Assembly: GCA_934728065.1 (NCBI GenBank)
Contig: CAKVDW010000006.1
Coordinates: 1 to 64,000 of the forward strand
From: an uncultured Campylobacter sp.
Lineage (GTDB): Bacteria > Campylobacterota > Campylobacteria > Campylobacterales > Campylobacteraceae
DNA: 64,000 bases
Direction: 5' to 3'
In this document: positions 42,982 through 51,357 of the stretch, piece by piece
How positions within the stretch are numbered: position 1 is the first letter of the stretch
Layout of the letters: the number at the start of each line of letters is the position of its first letter
Program-made: the position numbers and the translations under genes
The notes under the pieces: generated by a model
Told to the model about the DNA's origin: nothing
The model's input: only the letters and a program-made list of their open reading frames with translations
Database searches by the model: none

Positions 42982-44343
42982 TTATCTCTTTATAAGTTTC
43001 ATTTTCATACCATTTAAAGAACGAATGGTTAGCCGTCCAACTACATCTGGTGTAAAATTTTCTTGTAATTGTAGCTTATATTTGCTTAACACAGTGCTTA
43101 AAATAATCATTGCTTCTTGCATAGCAAAACCTTGTCCTATGCAAACCCGCTCTCCCATACCAAAAGGCATATAAACGCCTTTTGCATTAAAATCATCAAA
43201 CCTTGAAGGCTCAAATTCATTTGGCTTGTCCCAAAATTTCAAATGTCTGTGTATAAGCCAAGGCGCTACAACAACCCCAGAACCATTTTTAACAAATTTA
43301 TCTCTCATTTGCGTGTCTTTTTTTGCTGTGCGAGCAAAAAAACCAACAGGAGGATAAAGCCTTAAAGACTCTTTAAATATGTTTGTAAGCACTTTAAATC
43401 TTTTAATATGAGCAATGTTAAGCTTTTCGCCCTCTGTAACAGCTTGAATTTCATCAAAGGCTTTTTCTTGCCATTTGGGATTAAGGGCAAGCAAATAAAG
43501 TGTCCAAGTAAGAGAACTTGCCGTGGTTTCGTGTCCTGCTAAAAAAAGCATTGAAACTTGGTCTAAAATTTCTTTAAAAGAAAATCTTTCATTTGTATCA
43601 CTGTCCACAACCCTTAACAAAGATGCAAGTATATCGACCTTTTCGCCCGATAAGCCTTCATTTTCTTCATCATAACGAGGTTTGATGATATCTGTTAGCA
43701 CCGCTCTTATTGTCTCTCCAGCCTTTAAACGCTTTTTTTCGCCCAAAAAATTTGAAAGCCATTTTGGAAAACAAAACATTTGCCTCATCGCCGTTTGCAA
43801 GGTTTGTTCTTGAAAAACGGCAAAGGCTTCAAGGACGGTTTTGCCCTTTTCTTCATCAAGCTTTTCGCTCATTATGGTGCGAAAAATCACATCAGCCGTA
43901 ACAAAGGTCATCTCCTCGTCAATTTCTATAATTTGATTTTCATTTTTTTCAAGTCGCCTCATCATATCATCAGCCGCGCCACTCATCAGCTCAAAAACCT
44001 TATGAATTCTTGTCATTTCAAAGCTAGGACGCAAAAGCTCTCTTTGTTTGCTCCACACCTGTCCGTTTGTGGTAAATATGCTCTGCCCTAAAAGCGGCTC
44101 TAAAAGACGGTGCAAAAGTTCGCTTTTTGGAAATTCTTTTGCCTCATCAACCATAATCCGCTTAACTTCTTTTGGGTCATTGACGACAAAAAGCTCAAAG
44201 CTGGGCATTTTTACCCTACCCATTTGCATACTGTAACTTCTTTCATAAAGCCCATCAAGCCAAGAACGGCGTTTGAATAAAAAGGTGATGAGATTTGAAG
44301 CCTTGTTTTTGTAGGGTTTTGGGTAAAAAGGACATTGAGCCAT
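42982..44343 (-). CDS. Cytochrome P450
   Basis: The 453-residue protein is a complete P450. It has the oxygen-binding helix LFLAGHETTASSLTW near residue 262, the E-x-x-R motif KESLRLYPP near 327, and the heme-thiolate loop MPFGMGERVCIGQGFAMQEA near 405. The sequence pattern (AGHETT, RLYPPV) is of the fatty-acid-hydroxylase-like group. P450s are rare in epsilonproteobacteria; C. jejuni Cj1411c occupies the same position. No ferredoxin or reductase gene is adjacent, so its electron donor is unknown. Its start is four bases after the stop of the membrane protein gene upstream, and the capsule genes lie close by, so a surface-lipid or sugar substrate is plausible but unproven. Confidence 0.95.
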   Translation of the reverse strand: MAQCPFYPKPYKNKASNLITFLFKRRSWLDGLYERSYSMQMGRVKMPSFELFVVNDPKEVKRIMVDEAKEFPKSELLHRLLEPLLGQSIFTTNGQVWSKQRELLRPSFEMTRIHKVFELMSGAADDMMRRLEKNENQIIEIDEEMTFVTADVIFRTIMSEKLDEEKGKTVLEAFAVFQEQTLQTAMRQMFCFPKWLSNFLGEKKRLKAGETIRAVLTDIIKPRYDEENEGLSGEKVDILASLLRVVDSDTNERFSFKEILDQVSMLFLAGHETTASSLTWTLYLLALNPKWQEKAFDEIQAVTEGEKLNIAHIKRFKVLTNIFKESLRLYPPVGFFARTAKKDTQMRDKFVKNGSGVVVAPWLIHRHLKFWDKPNEFEPSRFDDFNAKGVYMPFGMGERVCIGQGFAMQEAMIILSTVLSKYKLQLQENFTPDVVGRLTIRSLNGMKMKLIKR

Positions 44344-44347
44344 AATC

Positions 44348-45457
44348 TCACCTTATAATTTTATTTTCAAGGAAATTTGAAGCGATGGTAAAATTAAAAA
44401 AATCATACTCGCCGCTTATCTCACTTGCCATTAAATACAAAAAATGTGTTTTGTATTTATCTTTTCGTATTTTAGCATAATTTTGCTTGTTGTAAAGTTT
44501 ATAAAACTTTGTGGATAAAAAATAAGCCTGACATTTAAACTGTCCTAAAAAGTTAAATTTATAAAAGCAAGCTCCGTCTATTTTGGAGGTAAAATCAAGC
44601 CAAAATAAATTTTCTTGCTGGGCTAAAAAATTTAAGTCCTGTCTAAACTCATCGCTTTTTTTATGATAACTCATCAAAGGAACGCACTCGCCTAAAGTAA
44701 GAATTTTTAGGGCTTTAGTGTTTATTTTTTCTTTTAAGCAAAGCTTTATAAGCCTTGCTATTACAGTAATGGCAAGTATAGTGCCTACACTGTGAGAACA
44801 GATAATGAGTTCATAATCTTTTTTTTCAGCATTCATTTTGAGCTTTTCATAAATTATATTCACAAAGTGCGCCACTCTTTCATCGATGCGTTCTATCCTG
44901 CCTTGAGAATAACTAGAACAAAAAATGCAAATTCTACCCAGCCAAAAGGCTGCTGTTTTGTTACCTATTTTAAGGATAAGTTTAGTGGCAAGATAAAGAA
45001 CAAGTAAAGAAAAAAGCACAGCTATACTTGCGTGCGTAAAAGCACTTATGAAAGAAAAAGTCAAATAAATGATAAAAAAAACAAGCAAATAACTTAACAA
45101 CACATAAAAAAAAGAATAAAAACCAGTGACTAAAGTAGGCTTGCACGCTTTGGCGAATTTGATAAAAAGTCCTGTGATGATATAAATTTTAAAAAAACTC
45201 AAACAGTCTTTGAGTATAGAAAAAATGCCCTTGTGCCAATTATCTTTAACTATATCATTCCACGCTAAAAAGGTATAGTTGGTTTTACAATCTTTATTTT
45301 CAATGCTCCAAAAAGCCTCAAAGCCTTTAATTTGAACCTTTGAAAGCTCAAATTCTTGTTTTTTACCGTGTAAGCATAAATTTTTTTTGAAAAGCGAATA
45401 ATAAAATCTAAATCCTCTAGGGTCGTAACCTGCTATATAATAAACATCTCTAGTCAT
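44348..45457 (-). CDS. Membrane protein with a serine-hydrolase-like motif (Cj1412c-like)
   Basis: The 369-residue protein has an N-terminal soluble part, two or three strongly hydrophobic segments (about residues 88-160), and a C-terminal half with LIICSHSVGTILAI near residue 218, which has the form of the nucleophile elbow of alpha/beta hydrolases (H-S-x-G). The N-terminal VYYIAGYDPRGFRFYY would fit the first strand and oxyanion region. Lipase or esterase activity is thus possible. It is the first gene of the trio with the P450 and the small membrane protein. C. jejuni Cj1412c is the positional match and is also unassigned. Confidence 0.78.
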   Translation of the reverse strand: MTRDVYYIAGYDPRGFRFYYSLFKKNLCLHGKKQEFELSKVQIKGFEAFWSIENKDCKTNYTFLAWNDIVKDNWHKGIFSILKDCLSFFKIYIITGLFIKFAKACKPTLVTGFYSFFYVLLSYLLVFFIIYLTFSFISAFTHASIAVLFSLLVLYLATKLILKIGNKTAAFWLGRICIFCSSYSQGRIERIDERVAHFVNIIYEKLKMNAEKKDYELIICSHSVGTILAITVIARLIKLCLKEKINTKALKILTLGECVPLMSYHKKSDEFRQDLNFLAQQENLFWLDFTSKIDGACFYKFNFLGQFKCQAYFLSTKFYKLYNKQNYAKIRKDKYKTHFLYLMASEISGEYDFFNFTIASNFLENKIIR

Positions 45458-45637
45458 TTTTCCCTACTTTTAAAACTCATACAATCTTATCTTTATAAGG
45501 TTATTTTGTCAATAAATCCTTGAAACTGTGTAAATTAAATTTATAAATTATTTATATGGAATGATTTTTGCTTGTTTGTTTTAAGGGCTTTTTAACCAAA
45601 ATTTTCCTATCCTTACATAAAACTTTTTAGGTGTTTT

Positions 45638-47068
45638 ATGGATATAGTTTTACTTGGTGGCAGCAATTCAGTGCTTAAGAACGGCTTAAAAAATGGACTT
45701 GGAAAGGGGGCTTTAGCTAATTATTCTTTAGGTAATAGCACTTCTTTGCAAAATCTTTACGAGCTTATTAGACACGAAAAAGACATTCAAAATGCTAAAC
45801 TCATCGTCAGCGAATCAAATGTCAATGACATTTTATCCCTTCAAAACTCTAATGCAAAGCCTGATATTATCCACAACAATATAGCTTTATTTTACGAAAC
45901 GCTTTCTTGCTTTTCTCAAAAGGTTATTGTGTTGATTTTGCCTTTAGCAAATTCTCAAAAATATGAATTTGTCAATGAATGGCATAGAAAAAATATCTCA
46001 AAGTATGGATTTAACTTTATAGATTTGGATAAATATTTTACCCAAAACAAACTCAAAGACTTTTACGCCCCCTTTGGCTCTCACCCTCTGCCAAAGGCTA
46101 TGGAGCTTTTGGGTGAAAATATACTCGCTCAAATTCAAAACCTTTCAAATCACATTAAAAACGAAGGCTCAAATAAATTTAAGGTTCTTAAACTTGCAAA
46201 CCCAACAAAACCCTTAAAGCTCATCAAAAAAGAAAACTCGGCATTTTGCGAAGAAGCCTTTAGGCTTGTTGATAGCATTTGTTTGCAAAAAGATTTTAAG
46301 GGCTATAAGCTTTTAGGAATTCACAGTTGGAATGAGGAAGAAAAAGGCGTTGCAAGTTTTAAAGAGCAGTATTCAAATCTCAATTTAAGCAACAAGGACA
46401 AATCCTTAAATTTAAAAATACAAACCCTCAACTGCTTTTATGATTTAAATGAGGATTTTATTATGGATGAACAAAGTCTTATAAGCACTTTTAAACAAAA
46501 AGCAAAAAATGAGTGTGAGCTTGATTATACCGACATAATTTCTTTATTTTTATTTAAAAAAGGCGAATTTAGCTTAAAAACAGCGCAAAAAGCTTATGAC
46601 TGTGGCTTTCTTATCCCGCCATTTGAGCTTTATAAGGAACTTATTGAGGAATATGAACAAACTAAAGCTTTTCTTGCAGAACTTGAGCTTAATAAGCTAA
46701 AAGCTTTTATCCAAGAAAATGGACTAACTCAGGCTTATCTTACGCAAAATAAGCCGTGCGGGGCTTTAAATTTGGTAAAAAGAGAATTAAATTATATTTT
46801 AGGCGAACTCATCATCAAGTATTCAAAAAAATCTTGGCAAAAGCTCTTTTTGCCTTTTATTTTATTTGCGGCAAAAAGGCGTCATAAAGAAAGCAAAATA
46901 ACAAATATCTATGCTTTTAGTGATTTTGCGCCAGCCTTAAGGGCAAGAAACCACCTTGCTTACAAGCTTGGCACAGCTTATTTAAAAGCTTGTAAAAAGC
47001 CCTTGGGCTGTTTTAGTCTGCCTAAAAAACTCAAACAAATCGCCAAAGAACACAAGCCATTAATTTAA
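45638..47068 (+). CDS. SGNH/GDSL-hydrolase-like protein at the capsule locus
   Basis: The 476-residue protein starts with IVLLGGSNSVLKNGLKNGL, a Ser-containing loop like block I of SGNH hydrolases, and has ESNVNDIL near residue 64 and FGSHPLPKAMELLGENI near 147, which could supply the block V histidine. The N-terminal 180 residues would be this domain; the rest has two helical parts without recognised motifs. Enzymes of this kind often add or remove acetyl groups on polysaccharides. Its end overlaps the kpsS end by nine bases on the other strand. I do not recall this gene in the C. jejuni locus. Function is inferred from weak motifs and location. Confidence 0.65.
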   Translation: MDIVLLGGSNSVLKNGLKNGLGKGALANYSLGNSTSLQNLYELIRHEKDIQNAKLIVSESNVNDILSLQNSNAKPDIIHNNIALFYETLSCFSQKVIVLILPLANSQKYEFVNEWHRKNISKYGFNFIDLDKYFTQNKLKDFYAPFGSHPLPKAMELLGENILAQIQNLSNHIKNEGSNKFKVLKLANPTKPLKLIKKENSAFCEEAFRLVDSICLQKDFKGYKLLGIHSWNEEEKGVASFKEQYSNLNLSNKDKSLNLKIQTLNCFYDLNEDFIMDEQSLISTFKQKAKNECELDYTDIISLFLFKKGEFSLKTAQKAYDCGFLIPPFELYKELIEEYEQTKAFLAELELNKLKAFIQENGLTQAYLTQNKPCGALNLVKRELNYILGELIIKYSKKSWQKLFLPFILFAAKRRHKESKITNIYAFSDFAPALRARNHLAYKLGTAYLKACKKPLGCFSLPKKLKQIAKEHKPLI

Positions 47069-48244
47069 AAAATCGCTTTTATAAAAATTTCCATTGATTT
47101 GATTTGTATGAATGAGATAATTTCTTAATTTTAAGCAAAGGCTTTGATTAGGCTTGTTTTTTTGAGCTTCTTTCCAAAACAAATCCAAAGGCTTTTGATA
47201 GCTTAATTCTTCTATATCATAAAAAGCATCTCCACAAATCTTAACAGGACAGTGATGATACAGTGCCGAAAAACCAACTGTTGAGTTTATAACCACACAG
47301 CCTAAAGCGTTATTTAAAAGGGTTGGCAGGTGATTATCGTGCGTATAAAAAACTCTATTTTGAATGTTATGCTGTTTGCTTAAATTCTCAATCAATAAGC
47401 CATAATTCTTATATCCTCTATCCATAGGATGATGCTTAAAGACTAAATAATGATTATTTGCTGCATTTTTGGCAAAGGAATTTAAAGCATTTTTAATGAA
47501 ATGCTCTATATTTTTACCCTTGTAATGCTTTGTGATTTGCGTGTCATTATGCACTTGTAAAATGGCAACAAAATATTTATGCTTAAGAGTGCTTTCAAGG
47601 CTTTGTTTGATTTTTTTTTCGCTGATTTGATAAAAATATTTTCTGTATAAGGATTTAAACCAAAAAATACATTCTAAAGGATTTAAAGAACGGTGATGAA
47701 GTTTGTTGTTGTAAAAAATAGCTAACAAAAAAGCAAAAAGCCAATACCAAAAAGCATAAAACGCCATAATGCTAAAAGAACCTTTTATGTCATTTTCTGA
47801 CAAGGAATTTAGCTTTAGGTTAAGATAAAATTCTTTATTTTTGGGCATTTTTGAATTTGCATTCACACCGTCTTTCTCAAAGGTGATGAAATTTGGGCGC
47901 AAATAACCCTCTTCAAAGATATAAATGCCTATTTTTAAGCGTTTGGCTAATTTTATAGCCAAAGTATGTAAGGGACGACAATCATTATAAGCGATGATAT
48001 AATCAATCTTATTTTCTTGGCAGTAACGAGTAAAAAAATACCTAAAATGCTTAAAATTTTGCCTATAAACATCAGCATTAAAAGGGTAAAATATCTTATC
48101 TCCGCCGTTAAAATTAAGCTTAAATATTTTAGCTTTTTCTTTTTGTAATCTTTTTGAAAGCTTATAAAAAAAGGGGCCCACAGGACCTTGCAAGAGCAAA
48201 ATGTTTTTATTTTGAAATTCTTGTATTTTTTGATTAAAATCCAT
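47060..48244 (-). CDS. kpsS: Capsule poly-Kdo linker transferase KpsS
   Basis: KpsS adds the first beta-Kdo residue to the lysophosphatidylglycerol anchor of group 2 capsules. The 394-residue protein has the family start LLLQGPVGPFFYKLSKRLQ, then FKLNFNGGDKIFYP near residue 40, YIFEEGYLRPNFITFE near 107, and in the second half FKHHPMDRGYKNY and the catalytic-region HDNHLPTLLNNALGCVVINSTVGFSALYH (about residues 307-335). It follows kpsC by seven bases on the same strand. Both are membrane-associated glycosyltransferases in the cytoplasm. Confidence 0.93.
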   Translation of the reverse strand: MDFNQKIQEFQNKNILLLQGPVGPFFYKLSKRLQKEKAKIFKLNFNGGDKIFYPFNADVYRQNFKHFRYFFTRYCQENKIDYIIAYNDCRPLHTLAIKLAKRLKIGIYIFEEGYLRPNFITFEKDGVNANSKMPKNKEFYLNLKLNSLSENDIKGSFSIMAFYAFWYWLFAFLLAIFYNNKLHHRSLNPLECIFWFKSLYRKYFYQISEKKIKQSLESTLKHKYFVAILQVHNDTQITKHYKGKNIEHFIKNALNSFAKNAANNHYLVFKHHPMDRGYKNYGLLIENLSKQHNIQNRVFYTHDNHLPTLLNNALGCVVINSTVGFSALYHHCPVKICGDAFYDIEELSYQKPLDLFWKEAQKNKPNQSLCLKLRNYLIHTNQINGNFYKSDFLN

Positions 48245-48251
48245 AGCTCAT

Positions 48252-50306
48252 CTACCAAATCATAAATTTTTCATAAATTCGTCTTATCTTTCTTAGACTA
48301 AAATTTCTAAAATCATTCATTATTTTAAGCCACTTCTTTGAAAAATATGCTCTTTGTAAATAAAGTATTGTATCTAAACAAAGCTCAATTTCACATAAAT
48401 TTTTATCTTTTATGCTAATATATCTTGGATACAAGATTAAAGTCCCAGCTACAAGCTCTTCAAGGCAAAGCTTTCTGCTCCTACGCTCACAAACTCTTTT
48501 ATCAAAGCTTAATCCCCACCCCGCATAAAAAGGCATTCCATATACAACCACTTTCTTTCTTCTTAAAATCGCCTCAAAACCAACTGTTGAAGTTATGGTA
48601 TGCACCTCATCAACTGCTTCAAGGCAACTGTGAATGCTGATGTCCTCTTTAAACACCTCATCACAAAATTCTAAAATCACTTTTTCATCTTTTAAGCCCT
48701 TCCTGTTGCCACTTAACACATCAGGGTGAGGCTTAAAAAGAATGTAAGCATCTTTGTTTTCCCTACGCACCCACTCAATAAGCTCTTTAGTGCTTAAATT
48801 AAAACCGCCCAAAATCATCGAAGCATCATCCTCAACCTGAGCAGCAACAAGAATAACCCTTTGTCCTTTACTGTTTTTAAGATTCAGCTGGCTGTGTTTG
48901 GCGTTGTTGTATTTAGAAATTTTATTTTCTACAAGGGTATGAATGAGTTTTTTTGCCCTTTGAAGCAAATTTTCATCAAAGTGGTGATTTTGCAAAAGCT
49001 CTTCTAAATCACTCGCTTCGTTTGGATTGATAAAGGGTGTTTTGCTATCAACAACCAAAGAATACGCCCTTGTTAAATCAGAACCTAAAGCAACAGAACG
49101 AACAAAGCCATCTTCTACAAAAAACACTCCTATATCCTTGCTTACAAACTCGTAAATGTCTTTTTTGCTAAAACGGTTGCCCCAAATGAAAATTTTATCA
49201 TTTTTATTAAGCTTAAATTTAAGCAATTGCTGGGGCGAATTTAAAAAGGTGATTTTGTTATTTTTAGCCCTAAAAAAAGGCTTGACAAAATGCCTTTTCC
49301 ATAAACTAAAGCCCAAAAAAAACAAGCCATTTGAATTGACCTGTTCTATTTTTTTGTATTTATAAATGGTATTTATGGTGTCAAAAATATCGCTTTTTTG
49401 CGCCAAATAAGGATTAAAATAGCTTGTATAAAGCAAATAAGCGGCTGCAAAAACTTCTTCAACAGTTCTTTTTTGCACCCTTCTTAAACATTGTATTTTA
49501 TCTTGAGTTAGCCCCCAACCAGCATAAAAAGGCATTCCATAACACACACACTCGCAACCACAAAGCAAGGCTTCAAAACCCATACCCGAAGTTTTGGTAT
49601 AAACCTTGTCAAAATGCTTTAAAAGGGCTATGGGATTGTAATTTTTATCGATAATTTTGATATTTTTAGGCAAATCGCTCATCTTAAAATCGCTTTTTTT
49701 CTTTCCTATAAGCACATCTGGGTGAATTTTAAGGTAAATTTGAGCATTTTCTTTTAAGGCATCTTTTATCATCTTTAGGGTGCTAAAATCTTGGCTTAAG
49801 CCATATTTTAAAGAAGCATCATTTGCGCTTTGAGTGATGATTAAAACGCGTTTTTCTTTAGCTTTAAAAAAATCCTCTGGCAGGGCTATGGTGTCATTAT
49901 ACTTGCTGATTTCATAGCGTTTAATAAGTTTTATGGCATCTTTAGCCCTATCAAGCAAAGCCTTATCGCTTTTAAATTCATATTCATTGAGTATTTTTTC
50001 AAGTTTTGAAGCCTGCGTGGCATCATAATAAATCCCCAAATCATCGCTCACCAAACTAAAACTTGGGCTACTGTTTATGCCAAGTCCTAAAGAGCGAATA
50101 AAACCGTCCTCTAAAAGCACAAATTTACTCTTATGCTTTTTGGCGAGTTTTACAGCCTTAAATCCAGACCTTTTGCGTCCCCAGCCATAAAAAATGCTCT
50201 TTTCATCAAATTTTTTCCAAAACGCGTAAGGTTTAATGTCTAAAAAATTTTTAACACTATCAATCAAACGCCAAGAAGTTGAATACGCACTCACACCAGC
50301 AACCAC
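48252..50306 (-). CDS. kpsC: Capsule poly-Kdo linker transferase KpsC
   Basis: KpsC extends the poly-Kdo linker between the lipid anchor and the capsule chain, with two alternating transferase modules. The 684-residue protein shows the duplication clearly: YGWGRKRSG / FVLLEDGFIRSLGLG and IWGNRFSKKD / FFVEDGFVRSVALGSD; then KIHPDVLIG and FKPHPDVLSG; then YGMPFYAGWGLTQD and YGMPFYAGWGLSFD. The predicted GTG start lies only about seven bases after the expected transcription start from the TATAAT at 50320-50325 and has no ribosome site, so the message may be nearly leaderless or the true start is a few codons on. Campylobacter KpsC is about this length. Confidence 0.94.
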   Translation of the reverse strand: MVAGVSAYSTSWRLIDSVKNFLDIKPYAFWKKFDEKSIFYGWGRKRSGFKAVKLAKKHKSKFVLLEDGFIRSLGLGINSSPSFSLVSDDLGIYYDATQASKLEKILNEYEFKSDKALLDRAKDAIKLIKRYEISKYNDTIALPEDFFKAKEKRVLIITQSANDASLKYGLSQDFSTLKMIKDALKENAQIYLKIHPDVLIGKKKSDFKMSDLPKNIKIIDKNYNPIALLKHFDKVYTKTSGMGFEALLCGCECVCYGMPFYAGWGLTQDKIQCLRRVQKRTVEEVFAAAYLLYTSYFNPYLAQKSDIFDTINTIYKYKKIEQVNSNGLFFLGFSLWKRHFVKPFFRAKNNKITFLNSPQQLLKFKLNKNDKIFIWGNRFSKKDIYEFVSKDIGVFFVEDGFVRSVALGSDLTRAYSLVVDSKTPFINPNEASDLEELLQNHHFDENLLQRAKKLIHTLVENKISKYNNAKHSQLNLKNSKGQRVILVAAQVEDDASMILGGFNLSTKELIEWVRRENKDAYILFKPHPDVLSGNRKGLKDEKVILEFCDEVFKEDISIHSCLEAVDEVHTITSTVGFEAILRRKKVVVYGMPFYAGWGLSFDKRVCERRSRKLCLEELVAGTLILYPRYISIKDKNLCEIELCLDTILYLQRAYFSKKWLKIMNDFRNFSLRKIRRIYEKFMIW

Positions 50307-50319
50307 TTTTTTTAAAATA

Positions 50320-50325
50320 ATTATA
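50320..50325 (-). promoter_or_regulatory. -10 box of kpsC-kpsS
   Basis: TACTATAATTATTTT on the minus strand contains TATAAT only 13 bases before the annotated GTG start. Confidence 0.5.
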
Positions 50326-50454
50326 GTATTTTTTAACTTAAAAAAAAGCTTTGTTTAAGCTTTATGTCAATGAATATTCAATTTAAAACATAAATTTAGA
50401 CTTTGCATTTAGTTTTTTTTGAAATTTGTAGCATAATTTATGATGATAAAATCA

Positions 50455-51342
50455 TCACCGTGGATTATAAGGGCGCAAAAACACAGGAAATTTCGGCACG
50501 CCGTTTTTAGTGTAGCCGTTAAATTTATAAGTGATGAGTGAATTTATAGGCGGTGGGTTTTCGCGCTCTTTGTCGCTAAAACCAGAGCCGATTTTAAAGC
50601 GGACAAGTTTTGTTTTGCCTGTCTTAAAATCGCTAGTATTTTCTTTGATAATAATTTCTTGCTCGCAAGTGATAGAGCCAAGTTTGTGTGCAAATTTTCC
50701 CTTACCTGCGTTGTGCGCGATGACTTTGCATTCGCTATCCTCGTAAATTTTAAGCTTCATCGCATTTTTAGTGCGAAAATTTTCATAAGGGGCTGAATTT
50801 TTACGCACAACTAAACCCTCTCCGCCTGATTTAACAACGCGTTGCAAGGCTTTGTTAAGCTCATCTTTGCTTTTAATAGGCGTTTGGGCGATGATAAAAA
50901 GCGGATAAGTTTCTTTTTGCGCCTTTTTTAAAGCGTTAAGATAGCTTTCAAACACTTCAAGCCTTTGCGTGAGCGTGCCTGTGGCATTTGGCACATCAAA
51001 GACAAAGTATTTGACCTTTTGCCACGCCTCACACTTGCTTTGGCTCACCGCACTCAGCGTTTCTTCAAATTTATTTTTAGCTATGTAAAGCTCTCCGTCC
51101 AGCGCAAAGGGCGGAAAATTTTGAGTAAAACAATGTGGGGCGGCAAATTTCTTGCCTGAGCGAGATTTTAAGGCTACGCCGTCCCACAAAGCCCGCACTC
51201 CATCAAGTTTTTCACTCATCGCATAACCATCAAATGAGCCATTTTCAAGCAAATTTTCATCAAAATTCACAAGCGCAAACACCTCGCATTTGGCATTTAC
51301 GCAAATAAGCAAAAACGCAAAGATAAGATAAGCTTTTTTCAC
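50455..51342 (-). CDS. Secreted ATP-dependent DNA ligase (Lig E-like)
   Basis: The 295-residue protein has a signal peptide (about residues 1-18) and a minimal ATP-dependent ligase: the adenylation motif I SEKLDGVRALWDG near residue 44 (Lys46 takes the AMP), motif III-like YFVFDVP near 113, motif IV SGGEGLVVRK near 176 and motif V AMKLKIYED near 195, then a short OB domain (LVRFKIGSGFSD). Such periplasmic ligases are found in naturally competent Gram-negatives including Campylobacter (Cj1669c) and may join nicks in DNA during uptake. It starts at an ATG after AAGGAGTAAAAGTG. The NAD-dependent LigA is the replicative enzyme and is not here. Confidence 0.93.
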   Translation of the reverse strand: MKKAYLIFAFLLICVNAKCEVFALVNFDENLLENGSFDGYAMSEKLDGVRALWDGVALKSRSGKKFAAPHCFTQNFPPFALDGELYIAKNKFEETLSAVSQSKCEAWQKVKYFVFDVPNATGTLTQRLEVFESYLNALKKAQKETYPLFIIAQTPIKSKDELNKALQRVVKSGGEGLVVRKNSAPYENFRTKNAMKLKIYEDSECKVIAHNAGKGKFAHKLGSITCEQEIIIKENTSDFKTGKTKLVRFKIGSGFSDKERENPPPINSLITYKFNGYTKNGVPKFPVFLRPYNPR

Positions 51343-51357
51343 TTTTACTCCTTAAAT

